Below, piece by piece: positions 32,707-41,552 of a DNA stretch of 64,000 bases. This DNA is from Aestuariirhabdus litorea (GTDB lineage Bacteria; Pseudomonadota; Gammaproteobacteria; Pseudomonadales; Aestuariirhabdaceae). The notes beneath the pieces were generated by a model. It was given only the letters and a program-made list of their open reading frames with translations. It had not been told where the DNA came from and did no database searches. Location of the stretch: NCBI RefSeq assembly GCF_003864255.1, contig NZ_QWEZ01000001.1, positions 1,364,001-1,428,000 of the forward strand, written 5' to 3'. Positions within the stretch are counted from its first letter, which is position 1, and every line of letters begins with the position of its first letter. A program made the position numbers and the translations under genes.

Positions 32707-33171
32707 TTGGATATTGAAGAGGAGGTCTGCCAGCTGGCGAAGGTGCCGATGTTTTCCAAACTGGAAACATCAAAACTTCGCTTGATCGCCTTTACCAGCG
32801 AAGCACTGACCTATCAGGCGGGAGAGACTCTGTTTGAGAAGGACCAGCCCGCCGACAGCGCCTTTGTAATTATGTCCGGTGCCGTTGAAGTCCTTGCCAA
32901 TGGCGCCGGTACCGAGTTGGTGGTTGCTGTACGTGGGGCCAACTCTCTGATCGGCGAGATGGCCGTCATTACCAAGCAGCCACGCTCTGCTACCATTCGC
33001 GCCCGCTCGGAAGTGGAAGTGCTCCGCATCGGCGAGGATATTTTCATCAAACTCCTGACCGAAAACCCGGAAGTATCGCTGGATGTCATGCGCCAACTCA
33101 GCCATAAACTGGCGGAGGCACAAACCGCCTATGAAGCGTTGCAGGAGAAGCTGCGCTTAGCCGGCGGATAG
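32707..33171 (+). CDS. cyclic nucleotide-binding domain protein
   Basis: A 154-aa protein that is almost only a cNMP-binding (CRP-like) beta barrel: YQAGETLFEKDQPADSAFVI opens it, and the phosphate-binding cassette reads SLIGEMAVITKQPRSATIRA (family consensus FGE-x-A-x-x-x-x-x-x-R-x-A). A helical tail follows, with no DNA-binding domain. It could be a free cAMP receptor that acts on a partner protein. The start is TTG at 32707, supported by AGGAG 8 nt upstream. An HD phosphohydrolase gene starts 7 nt after its stop, and a membrane class III cyclase gene is convergent. Confidence 0.85.
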   Translation: MDIEEEVCQLAKVPMFSKLETSKLRLIAFTSEALTYQAGETLFEKDQPADSAFVIMSGAVEVLANGAGTELVVAVRGANSLIGEMAVITKQPRSATIRARSEVEVLRIGEDIFIKLLTENPEVSLDVMRQLSHKLAEAQTAYEALQEKLRLAGG

Positions 33172-33177
33172 AAGATC

Positions 33178-33798
33178 ATGGACAGAACACGATTTCTCCG
33201 GCTATGGACAACCCTTTTCGATAACCAGGCTGCATTCGATGCACAAACGGTATGGGTGCATATTGCTACCCATTACGCTGGAGAAGGACGCTTCTACCAC
33301 AATCAGGACCATATCGGCTTTTGCCTGCAGCAGCTGGATAAGATCTCCAGCAGGCTGGGCTCCCCGGCAGAGGTAGAGATGGCGCTCTGGTTTCATGACG
33401 TAATCTACCGTATCAACAGCGACAGTAACGAGGCCGACAGCGCCAATTTTTTCTGCCAACTGGTAGGCACCTCTTCCGACTGCCTGCAGAGACGGGATCG
33501 CATTGCCGAGCTGATCATGGACACGACTCACCAGAACCCGCCCGCCAGCCAGGACGGTTGCTATTTAGCGGACATTGACCTTTCCTCGCTGGGAAGGCCC
33601 TGGGAAGCGTTTCTTCAAGACAGCCGCAATGTGCGTAGGGAAAGCCCACACCTCAGTGACGAAGACTACAACGCGGCGCAGCGTAAATTCTTTCAGATGC
33701 TGCTCAGCAGGCCCCACCTGTTTCACACTCAACACTTTCGCGACCACCTGGAGCAGCAGGCACGCTACAACCTGACCCGGGTTCTCTCCGCGAGCTAA
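33178..33798 (+). CDS. HD-superfamily metal-dependent phosphohydrolase (COG4339-like)
   Basis: A 206-aa protein with an HD-type metal site: RFYHNQDHIGFCL, ALWFHDVIY (the HD pair), MDTTHQ and a later Asp in DIDLSSLG. Such proteins hydrolyse phosphate esters or nucleotides; the substrate is not known for this group. It is cotranscribed with the cNMP-binding protein, and its stop overlaps that of the convergent cyclase by 4 nt. A role in breaking or reading a nucleotide signal would fit the neighbours, but this is inference. Confidence 0.85.
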   Translation: MDRTRFLRLWTTLFDNQAAFDAQTVWVHIATHYAGEGRFYHNQDHIGFCLQQLDKISSRLGSPAEVEMALWFHDVIYRINSDSNEADSANFFCQLVGTSSDCLQRRDRIAELIMDTTHQNPPASQDGCYLADIDLSSLGRPWEAFLQDSRNVRRESPHLSDEDYNAAQRKFFQMLLSRPHLFHTQHFRDHLEQQARYNLTRVLSAS

Positions 33799-35201
33799 GG
33801 CTCCATCTCGCCAGCAAGGGTATAGAGCTTCGTCAAACCTCGGCGGCCACGCACCATCACCTCGGCAACCTCAACAAAGTCGAACACCCCCTCCGCCTGG
33901 CGACGGGTTGCTTCGGACAGCAAGATGCAGGTTCCATACTCCTTATTGAGTTGCTCCAGTCGCGCGGCCAGATTAACCGTGTCACCGTGGACGGTGTAAC
34001 TCAAGCGTTCGGGTGTTCCCACCAGCCCCCCCACTACACTGCCGGTGTTGATCCCGATCCGGGTGACCAGTGCAGCGTCTTCGGTGCGCAATCGTGCTTG
34101 AATCTCCAGCGCCGCACGGATCGCATTAACCGCATGATTCCTATCCTCTATAGGCATATTAAACGATGCCAGTACCGCATCCCCCTGGAACTGGTTAATC
34201 GCCCCGCCCCTGCTCTCAATCGGACCCGAAAGAACGCTGAAATAGCGATTCAGGCGTCTAATCAGGTCCACGGGGGGGGTCTGCTCACTGAGCGAGGTAA
34301 ACCCCTCGATATCGCTAAAGAGTATGGTCGCCTCCCCCACTTTGCCACCACCGAACTCCAGGTCGGGGTCGTCCCTGGATACCTGACGCGCCACCTCAGC
34401 CGGAACAAAGCGGGCTAAATCGGTGGCAATCTTGGTCTCCACAACGGCCTCAAACAGTAGCGCGCGCGCCCGCGTAATCGCCAGTGCCAGAATCGAGGTC
34501 ACAATCACCATAGAGATCATCTTGTCGAACTCAGCCCCCAGAAGCACCGAGTTCGAGGTCAGGTAATGGACATAATCCCGGGTCAGGGGCATCTCTCCGC
34601 CACTGGCATAGAGAACGTAGTAAACAAGCAGCATCCAACCAACGACCGCACAGCCCCCTGCAAAGAGTACGTAACGGGCCTCGAAGCGGAGCGCCCTGAT
34701 AGCAATAAATATGAAAACATAGAGCAGTGTAGGTGCTTTCAGGTAAAACGCCGGGGGTTGCTGGTACTGCACATGGAAGCTCCAGATCAAACCATAGAGC
34801 AACGCAAAATTAAGTACGATGGCACTGTAGGAGCGCCAGCTCAGCAGACGCTCAGAGTAGGCCTGCAGCAAACCACCAAGCGTCACCACCAGATAGAGCC
34901 CAAGGGCCCAGGGCACGGGTTCCCTGCTAATCGCCTCCAGCAGTTGCGGCCACAGGCTCGCGTCGAATGAAACGTTCAGCTCCGGTGCCACAAAGGTCTT
35001 GGGGGTCAACAGGTAAAGCAATAGAAAGGTCAAAACAACCGCCAACTCTACCCAGGCAATCAGGCGCTCACTGCCCTGCTGCTGCCGATAGATAGCGGCA
35101 CTCACCCGGGAGCTCTTGAGAATCGGGCCAGCCTCATGGTTCAAATCACCATGAGCCCGATCTGAGATTAGCCCATATCCCCACTGCAGTAGTTTGTTCA
35201 C
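33795..35201 (-). CDS. membrane-bound class III adenylate/guanylate cyclase
   Basis: A 468-aa protein. The N-terminal half (about 45-235) has roughly six hydrophobic helices, and the C-terminal half is a class III cyclase domain: first metal Asp in ILFSDIEGFTSLSEQ, second in FQGDAVLASFN, then GINTGSVVGGLVG and YTVHGDTVNLAARLE. The membrane part is probably a sensor. The start is GTG at 35201 with no clear ribosome binding site, so it is less certain. Next to it, tail to tail, lie a cNMP-binding protein and an HD phosphohydrolase. Confidence 0.85.
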   Translation of the reverse strand: MNKLLQWGYGLISDRAHGDLNHEAGPILKSSRVSAAIYRQQQGSERLIAWVELAVVLTFLLLYLLTPKTFVAPELNVSFDASLWPQLLEAISREPVPWALGLYLVVTLGGLLQAYSERLLSWRSYSAIVLNFALLYGLIWSFHVQYQQPPAFYLKAPTLLYVFIFIAIRALRFEARYVLFAGGCAVVGWMLLVYYVLYASGGEMPLTRDYVHYLTSNSVLLGAEFDKMISMVIVTSILALAITRARALLFEAVVETKIATDLARFVPAEVARQVSRDDPDLEFGGGKVGEATILFSDIEGFTSLSEQTPPVDLIRRLNRYFSVLSGPIESRGGAINQFQGDAVLASFNMPIEDRNHAVNAIRAALEIQARLRTEDAALVTRIGINTGSVVGGLVGTPERLSYTVHGDTVNLAARLEQLNKEYGTCILLSEATRRQAEGVFDFVEVAEVMVRGRRGLTKLYTLAGEMEP

Positions 35202-35357
35202 ACGGATAGCTATCCTGGCGCCGTTGCCTGTTTAGAGATAAGAACCGACCCTCTGCTTATTTCTTTCCTCAGGGAAGGTACAAATTGACTTGTCAGTCAC
35301 TTATAGTATGACTCCAGCAACGGATGCCTGCCGCTTGCCCATGACGTTGAAGGAACC

Positions 35358-36578
35358 ATGAAGCAGTCTATTAAGCCCGACGCGCGAGTGCTCATCTACA
35401 GCCATGACAGCTATGGGCTGGGTCACCTGAGGCGCTGTCATACCATTGCCCACGCCCTGGTCAGGCATTACAAATCGATCTCCGTACTGATCCTTACCGG
35501 CTCCCCCATCATTGGGCGATTTGATTTTCGCGCACGGGTAGACTTCGTACGCATTCCTGGCGTTATCAAGCTCTACGATGGCGACTACACCAGCCTGGGC
35601 TTGCACATTGACCTTGCACAGACCCTGGCGATTCGCGAATCGATCATTTACAGCACTGCGCTCAGCTTCTCGCCGGACATATTTCTCGTTGATAAGGAGC
35701 CCCTTGGTCTCAAGGGCGAAGTAAAACATACCCTGAAGATGCTAAAGGCTCTGGGAACCACCAACGTGCTGGGGCTAAGGGATGTCATGGACGAGGCCGA
35801 AGCCCTGGATCGGGAGTGGCAGTCCAAGGGCATCCCTGAGCACCTTGACGCCCTGTTTGACCAGGTTTGGGTATACGGCCCCAAGTCAATGGGCAACCCG
35901 TTACAAGGGGTCAGCCTCCCACGCCCGATCGATGACAAGATGCGCTATACCGGCTACCTCAACCGGAGGCTGCCCAAGGCCGCTTTAAACCAGCCATTAC
36001 CCCTCGAACAACCCTACCTGCTGGTGACCACAGGAGGGGGAGGTGACGGGATCGAGCTGGTTGACTGGGTGTTACGCGCTTATGAACAGGCCGAAACAGA
36101 GCTTCCACTGCCGGCCCTGATTGTCCTCGGTCCCTTTATGCCCAGCGAGGAACGAGAGCGGTTTGCCGCCCGTGCGGCCTGCCTGCAACGGGTCAAGGTG
36201 ATTACCTTTAACAATCACCTTGAAGGGCTGATCGCCAAGGCGGAAGCCGTTGTATCCATGGGGGGCTACAACACCTTCTGCGAAATTCTCTCCTTCAGCA
36301 AGCGGGCCATTATAGTGCCCCGTAAAACGCCCCGCCTCGAGCAGTACATCCGTGCGAGTAAGGCCGCGGAATGCGGATTAGTGCAGATGGTGGACCCCGA
36401 CGATCTCGACAATACCGACACCATGATCAGTGCCCTCAAAGCCCTGAGCACGACCCCGCCACCTACACGGGAGATGTGCAAAGGGATGCTCAACGGTATT
36501 GATAACGTCGTCTCGACGGTTTATCGGATCATGTGTGAGCGAGGCCATAACCTGCAACCCAATCAGCCTGAAGAATGA
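35358..36578 (+). CDS. predicted glycosyltransferase, COG4671-type (first copy)
   Basis: A 406-aa GT-B fold protein related to MurG-like transferases. The N-terminal IYSHDSYGLGHLRRCHTIAH is the hallmark of the COG4671 group, and the C-terminal donor site has VTTGGGGDG and VSMGGYNTFCEILSF. It should transfer a sugar from a nucleotide donor, but acceptor and product are unknown. AAGGA precedes the ATG. It overlaps the next glycosyltransferase gene by ATGA; a deacetylase-like gene follows in the same way, so the three form one tightly coupled operon. Confidence 0.85.
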   Translation: MKQSIKPDARVLIYSHDSYGLGHLRRCHTIAHALVRHYKSISVLILTGSPIIGRFDFRARVDFVRIPGVIKLYDGDYTSLGLHIDLAQTLAIRESIIYSTALSFSPDIFLVDKEPLGLKGEVKHTLKMLKALGTTNVLGLRDVMDEAEALDREWQSKGIPEHLDALFDQVWVYGPKSMGNPLQGVSLPRPIDDKMRYTGYLNRRLPKAALNQPLPLEQPYLLVTTGGGGDGIELVDWVLRAYEQAETELPLPALIVLGPFMPSEERERFAARAACLQRVKVITFNNHLEGLIAKAEAVVSMGGYNTFCEILSFSKRAIIVPRKTPRLEQYIRASKAAECGLVQMVDPDDLDNTDTMISALKALSTTPPPTREMCKGMLNGIDNVVSTVYRIMCERGHNLQPNQPEE

Positions 36579-37732
36579 GTCCCTCCGCCCCTCGAATACT
36601 TTTTTATGTGCAACACCTGCTTGGTATAGGGCATCTCAAGCGGGCCGCGCTGATTGCTGAGGCATTAACGCAGGCAGGTATGGAGGTCCACCTTGTCCAA
36701 GGTGGCTTGCCGTCCCCGGTCCGGTTCAATGTCAAAGCCTGTTACCAGCTGCCACCGGTCACCTGCTGCAATGCCGACTTTTCCAACCTGGTTGACCCTC
36801 AGGGCGTTCCCATTGACGCCTCCTATCGTCAACAGCGTGCCGAGCAGCTTTTGCAGATCACCGCTGCCATCCAGCCCGACCTGCTGCTCATCGAGCTGTT
36901 CCCCTTTGGCCGGCGCCAATTTCGCTTTGAGCTGCTTCCGCTACTGGAGCAGGCCCGGTCGCAAGGCATACCCACTGCCTGCTCGCTGAGGGATATTCTG
37001 GTTCAAAAGAGCACTCCCCACCCGAAGCGTGAAGAGGAGACCGTGGCTTATGTGGAGCAGTATTTCAACCGGGTGCTGGTACATAGCGACCCCTCCCTGG
37101 TTACCCTTGAACAAAGCTGCCCCTTTACCCACCGCATCAGGCATAAGCTCAGCTATACAGGGTACGTTGCGGATAGCGGCTCTTCCCCATCGACTCCCCG
37201 GCCCCGCGAGGGGGTCGTGGTGTCCGCGGGTGGCGGTGCCGTGGGTTATCCCCTACTGGAGGCGATCGTCCAGTGCAAAGGAGAGACCTCGCTGGCCAAC
37301 CAGCCCTGGACGCTGATTACCGGCCCAGGGCTCGATGATGTACGGTTTTCCCGCCTGCAGCAAGTGGCCCTGAAGGCCGGCATCGTGGTTGAGCGCTTCC
37401 GCGATGACTTTGTCTCGCTGTTAGCCAAAAGCTCCCTCTCTATCTCCCAGGCGGGTTACAACACCACCATGGAGGTGTTGGCTACCGCAACCCCGGCCCT
37501 GGTGATTCCCTACGGGGAGGGTGGCGAAACCGAACAGCGCCAACGGAGTGAAATTTTGCAACGTAAAGGGTTGATTCAATGGTTGCCTGCCGACTCGCTT
37601 AGACCCGAAATTCTCGCTCCGGCTATCGACCGGGCCGCTCAACAGTCACCCCCGCCCTTGAGCATTGATTTGAGCGGTGCCCATACGACCGCGCGGCTGC
37701 TGCAGGATATGCTTCAGGAGGTCGGACCATGA
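36575..37732 (+). CDS. predicted glycosyltransferase, COG4671-type (second copy)
   Basis: A 385-aa GT-B protein distantly similar to its upstream neighbour: FYVQHLLGIGHLKRAALIAE at the N-terminus mirrors the GLGHLRR motif of the first copy, and the donor site has VVSAGGGAVGYPLLEAIV and SQAGYNTTMEVLATATPALV. Two divergent copies in tandem suggest sequential or heteromeric action on one glycan. ATGA overlaps join it to the genes on both sides. Confidence 0.85.
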   Translation: MSPSAPRILFYVQHLLGIGHLKRAALIAEALTQAGMEVHLVQGGLPSPVRFNVKACYQLPPVTCCNADFSNLVDPQGVPIDASYRQQRAEQLLQITAAIQPDLLLIELFPFGRRQFRFELLPLLEQARSQGIPTACSLRDILVQKSTPHPKREEETVAYVEQYFNRVLVHSDPSLVTLEQSCPFTHRIRHKLSYTGYVADSGSSPSTPRPREGVVVSAGGGAVGYPLLEAIVQCKGETSLANQPWTLITGPGLDDVRFSRLQQVALKAGIVVERFRDDFVSLLAKSSLSISQAGYNTTMEVLATATPALVIPYGEGGETEQRQRSEILQRKGLIQWLPADSLRPEILAPAIDRAAQQSPPPLSIDLSGAHTTARLLQDMLQEVGP

Positions 37733-38493
37733 GCAGGGCTACCCCCTGGGAGGAGCTGGCGGCCGAGCTTGAGCTCTGGGTCGCGGCGGACAAGCCCCTT
37801 AGCCTATGGTGGCGGGACGATGACGCCACCGGCGACTCAGCCCCCCTCAGGCAGCTGCTGGCGTTTGCCGACCGCCACCGTATTCCACTGGCAGCGGCCG
37901 TCATTCCCGCGCAGCTTAGCCCCTCACTGGCGCTGCGACTACGACAGCACCCGTCAGTCAGCTGCCTGCTGCATGGCTACGACCACATCAGCTATGCCCC
38001 CCCGCAAGAGCGCAAACAGGAGTTGGGCGCGCATCGTCCCCCGGCCCTGGTGTTAAGCCGACTGCAGCAGGGTGACCTGCGCTTGCGTCAGGAGCTGGGT
38101 GATCAATACCAGTCGATCCTGGTACCCCCCTGGAACCGTATCAGCCCGGAGCTCATCGCCGGGCTAGGGGAGATTGGCCTTAAAGGCCTTTCGACCCTGG
38201 GACCCCGACCAGCCAACCCACCGCTGCCCATCAACAATGTCCACGTTGACCTTATCGACTGGAAGCTGCGGCGCTTTGCCGGTATCAAGCGGGTCATAAG
38301 CCAATTGCTCCAGCACCTTCGCCAACGGCGCCTGGGTGAAGTGGATAGCCTCGAAGCCAGCGGCATCATGAGCCACCACCTGGTGCATGACACTGAGTGC
38401 TGGGAGTTTATGGAGCAGCTGCTGGAGCAGTTAAGCGCCTGCCCCCAGGTCCGCTGGCCAAAGATTGCCCACCTATTCGAAAGGTCTCCCTAG
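37729..38493 (+). CDS. polysaccharide deacetylase-like (NodB-fold) protein
   Basis: A 254-aa protein with the metal triad of the carbohydrate esterase 4 fold: Asp-rich motif WWRDDDATGD (residues 24-33), HGYDH near 84 and PPWNR near 128, which match motifs 1, 2 and 3 of NodB-type enzymes. It has no signal peptide, so it should act in the cytoplasm, on the product of the two glycosyltransferases encoded just upstream (inference). It overlaps the second of these by ATGA and the convergent histidine phosphatase gene by 4 nt. Confidence 0.75.
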   Translation: MSRATPWEELAAELELWVAADKPLSLWWRDDDATGDSAPLRQLLAFADRHRIPLAAAVIPAQLSPSLALRLRQHPSVSCLLHGYDHISYAPPQERKQELGAHRPPALVLSRLQQGDLRLRQELGDQYQSILVPPWNRISPELIAGLGEIGLKGLSTLGPRPANPPLPINNVHVDLIDWKLRRFAGIKRVISQLLQHLRQRRLGEVDSLEASGIMSHHLVHDTECWEFMEQLLEQLSACPQVRWPKIAHLFERSP

Positions 38494-39074
38494 TCACCTT
38501 CCAGGGGCAGGTTACACTGCACAAAACAAAGCCCCTGCTCCGCTGACCATGAGAACTCCAGCAACCGTCCCCAATCCGGCTTCACCGGGCAGCGCTCCAC
38601 CATATCCCAGCGGCACGCCTCAGCAAGGGCCGCCCGGATAACCCCCTTGTGGGTCACCACCCCAATGTCCGTTTTTGGCTGCAGGGTAGCCAGCCAGCTC
38701 AGTAGCCGGTCGATTACCTGTTGAGGGCACTCCCCTCCCTCAGGGGTCATAAAGCGGCCTCGAGCCTCTTCACGGGCCATCTGCTGCGGGGCGGCCCGAC
38801 GCAGTCCCTCAATGGTTTTCCCCTCCCAGCTTCCCCACGCCATCTCGATCAGTGCAGGCTCCGGAGTGGCCACAAGGCCGATCGCCTGGGCGGTTTGCCG
38901 GGTTCGGGTAAGGGGGCTGCAATACCAGGCGAGATCCCGGTAGCGGGAGGCCAGCCTGAGCTGAGACAGCTCCTGCCGGGTGTCAGGCAGAAGCGGTATA
39001 TCGGTGTGCCCTTGTACCCTTTTTTCCAGGTTCCAGGCGGTTGTTCCATGGCGCAGCATAAAAAGGCTAATCAT
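38490..39074 (-). CDS. histidine phosphatase family protein
   Basis: A 194-aa phosphoglycerate-mutase-like phosphatase. The phospho-histidine motif is LRHGTTAWN (residues 7-15), with Arg and Glu in YCSPLTRTRQT and EMAWGSWEG, and the second His in VVTHKGVIRA. It overlaps the glycosyltransferase gene upstream by 8 nt. In glycan clusters such enzymes can remove phosphate from a sugar phosphate, but the substrate is not readable. Confidence 0.85.
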   Translation of the reverse strand: MISLFMLRHGTTAWNLEKRVQGHTDIPLLPDTRQELSQLRLASRYRDLAWYCSPLTRTRQTAQAIGLVATPEPALIEMAWGSWEGKTIEGLRRAAPQQMAREEARGRFMTPEGGECPQQVIDRLLSWLATLQPKTDIGVVTHKGVIRAALAEACRWDMVERCPVKPDWGRLLEFSWSAEQGLCFVQCNLPLEGD

Positions 39075-40191
39075 AGTGCGCCCCTATTATTTCCTGTAGG
39101 GTGGCGACCGCCTTTTCCAGGCTACAGTGACGCCGCATCAACTCTGGGCACTTGTCAGCAGCCCGCGGGATCAGAAGCGGATCGCTCAACAGCCGCCTCA
39201 GTTCATGCTCAAAACGCTCACAACTGTTATCGGTGGTCATGATCAGCGCTCCCCCCGTTCCTGCCAGGGGAAACAGGGTGGGGCTGTAGCCGGATAGAAC
39301 CGGCACCCCTGCGTTCATCGCTTCCAGCATTGCCATACCAATCGCCTCATTAACCGCCGGCCAGACAAAGAGATCGCAGCACCCAACCCATTGCGCCATC
39401 GTTTCCACAGGCTGCTCACCCACGAACACTACCCTCTCGCGCACAGGGCTGAACAGCGCCTCAACCGCAGCCCTCTCGCGACCATCCCCGATGACCAACA
39501 AGCGCCACGGGTAATCACTGACGCCCTGGAGGCTGGTCGCCAGCCGCTGATAGCTGCTGAGCTTATCACCCGGCCGCATCATTGCGCAGGTGACCAGCCA
39601 GGTATCGTGCGGATCAAGCCCAAGGGCGGCGGCCAGCGCGTTACGGTTGGGTTTTGGTAAAGGGTCAGGGGCGAGAAAAGGCAACATGGAATGGATGCGC
39701 TCGGCAGGTAGATAGTCGCGCAGGGCCACCTCATCCCTGGGGTTAAGCGCCAGCACCGCCGCCGCCTGTCGAAGGGCAACCATCGACTGCTCCCAGCCTT
39801 GATGCCAGGGGCCTCCCCGTTGCTTGTTGGCGATCGAGGCCTCGGCCACCACGTAAGGGATGCCCATCACCCGGGAGACCTCGGGTCCTATCCAATCGGG
39901 AGCCTTGTGGTAAAGGTGGTAGGTAAACCAGCAGCGGGGTCTCTCTTTCTCCGGTAATGTCTGGTATCGGGTGATCAGTCGCCGGCACTCCGCTTCGGCA
40001 CTCGCACGAATCTGCTGCTGGCTTAGGGGGTCCCCTTTCCCCTCCCAGCTTCTCAGGGTACTGGCAATCTCAACCCGATAGTCCGCCTGTTGCAGGGCCT
40101 CAAAAAACAACCGTGCGATGCGCTGATCCCCCGAGGGTATCGGATGATTCAGCGGCTTCATCGGCGCATAAAAAGCGATGGTTCGGCTCAC
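39067..40191 (-). CDS. glycosyltransferase family protein (GT-B)
   Basis: A 374-aa GT-B transferase. The donor-binding C-terminal part has VTCAMMRPGDKLSSYQRLA, RLLVIGDGRER and FVWPAVNEAIGMAMLEAMNA, the last being the E-x7-E element of GT4 enzymes. The N-terminus MSRTIAFYAPMKPLNHPIPS starts with GTG, which overlaps the stop of the preceding glycosyltransferase. It belongs to the three-gene minus-strand operon GT4, GT, phosphatase. Confidence 0.85.
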   Translation of the reverse strand: MSRTIAFYAPMKPLNHPIPSGDQRIARLFFEALQQADYRVEIASTLRSWEGKGDPLSQQQIRASAEAECRRLITRYQTLPEKERPRCWFTYHLYHKAPDWIGPEVSRVMGIPYVVAEASIANKQRGGPWHQGWEQSMVALRQAAAVLALNPRDEVALRDYLPAERIHSMLPFLAPDPLPKPNRNALAAALGLDPHDTWLVTCAMMRPGDKLSSYQRLATSLQGVSDYPWRLLVIGDGRERAAVEALFSPVRERVVFVGEQPVETMAQWVGCCDLFVWPAVNEAIGMAMLEAMNAGVPVLSGYSPTLFPLAGTGGALIMTTDNSCERFEHELRRLLSDPLLIPRAADKCPELMRRHCSLEKAVATLQEIIGAHYD

Positions 40192-41435
40192 CCCTGCGCC
40201 TCGAACTGGCTATAGATGCGGTCAATTCCCTCTGCCAGGGAGAAGTGTTCACGCACCCGCTGGTAGCCCGCTTGCGCCAACCGTTGCCGAAGCGCAGGAT
40301 CGCTGATCAGAAGCACCAAAGCGTCTCGCAAGGCCCGCTCATTCTCCGGCGGCACCAGAAGCCCGCTCTCGCCATCGATGATCAGCTCAGGGATTCCCGA
40401 TATATCCGTTGACAGGCAGGCAACCCCCTGACTTTGTGCCTCCATCAATACGTTCGGCAGCCCGTCCCGGTCACCATCAGCATTCACCCTTGACGCCAAT
40501 ACAAAGATATCGGCCTGCTGGTAAGCCTGCAAAACCTGTTGCTGCGAACAAGCGCCCTGCCAGGCGATACGTTCTTCAATACCCAGGTCGGCCGCCTGGC
40601 TCTTGAGCGCGGCTAACCCCTCCCCACCTCCAATGTGGGTAAAGCGCCAGTTAAGCTCTGCAGGCAGCAGCGCCAGCGCATTGAGCAAAAAATCATAGCC
40701 TTTTTTGGGCACCGCACGCCCAACCGAGAGTATCTCTACCGGAGCCTGGTGGTTCACGGCCAGCTCAAGCTGAGGGATAGTTGTCGCCAGCTGGCCACTC
40801 GCAGGTTCGGGAAAGCGGTCGAAGTCGAGACCGTGGTAGCTCAGGAAAACAGTGTCCGGTCGATCGCTGAGCCCTTTGAGGTAATCGGTGTTGGCCTGGG
40901 TGCAGGTGGTCAACCAGCTCAGGCTGGCCAGTTTTTCCTTGAGCTCCCAGCGCGGGCTGGTCCAGATATCCTTGGCATGGGCGGAGGCGCACCATTCAAG
41001 CCCGGTCAGCTCGCTGGTATAACGGGTGACGGAAGCGGGGGTATGGATGAAATGGGCATAGAGGACCTCGGTATCGGGCGGCAGCTCGCGAGCAAGCACC
41101 AATGCCTGGCCAAAGCGGCGTACACGGTTGGCGCTCGGATCCCGCAGCAGGTCGTTCCACCAGGTTCCCACCGTGCCCCAAAAACGACGCGTCAGGCAGC
41201 CAGACAACAGCGCTCTCGCAACTCGCCAGGGCTCCTGATAGAGGTATTCAGGCAGATAGAGCACCGAAGCCTTTATTTCGTCATGAATGGGGTGTCGCTT
41301 TTTGTCCGTTGGGTGGCGCAGGGAAACCAGTGCAATCTCCACCCCCCGCCTTTCCAGCTCACGAATCTCTTGCGCAATAAAGGTTTCCGATAAGCGTGGG
41401 TAACCTTTTAATACCAATGCGATTTTTTTCGCCAA
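40188..41435 (-). CDS. glycosyltransferase family 4 protein
   Basis: A 415-aa GT4 enzyme. VLKGYPRLSETFIAQEIREL at the N-terminus is typical of the WcaL/colanic-acid-type group, and the C-terminal site reads LSVGRAVPKKGYDFLLNAL, HIGGGEGL and GLPNVLMEAQSQGVACLSTD. The start is taken as TTG at 41435, with GGAG 8 nt upstream. It is divergent from the ABC exporter-like gene, with a 117-bp gap for both promoters. Confidence 0.9.
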   Translation of the reverse strand: MAKKIALVLKGYPRLSETFIAQEIRELERRGVEIALVSLRHPTDKKRHPIHDEIKASVLYLPEYLYQEPWRVARALLSGCLTRRFWGTVGTWWNDLLRDPSANRVRRFGQALVLARELPPDTEVLYAHFIHTPASVTRYTSELTGLEWCASAHAKDIWTSPRWELKEKLASLSWLTTCTQANTDYLKGLSDRPDTVFLSYHGLDFDRFPEPASGQLATTIPQLELAVNHQAPVEILSVGRAVPKKGYDFLLNALALLPAELNWRFTHIGGGEGLAALKSQAADLGIEERIAWQGACSQQQVLQAYQQADIFVLASRVNADGDRDGLPNVLMEAQSQGVACLSTDISGIPELIIDGESGLLVPPENERALRDALVLLISDPALRQRLAQAGYQRVREHFSLAEGIDRIYSQFEAQG

Positions 41436-41552
41436 GACAGAGTCTCCAACCTTCTTATTGTTTCAGCCTTGTGGCTCGCGCCGATTTTCAACGATAATGC
41501 TATCGGGACCTTCCTGCGAGGTTCCCCCTCTCGCTGGAAGTGATTGGAGCAG

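Noticed and set aside
35285-35309. TTGACT and TATAGT before the first COG4671-type gene
   Set aside because: The spacer is only 11 bp, so they cannot form a sigma-70 promoter together.
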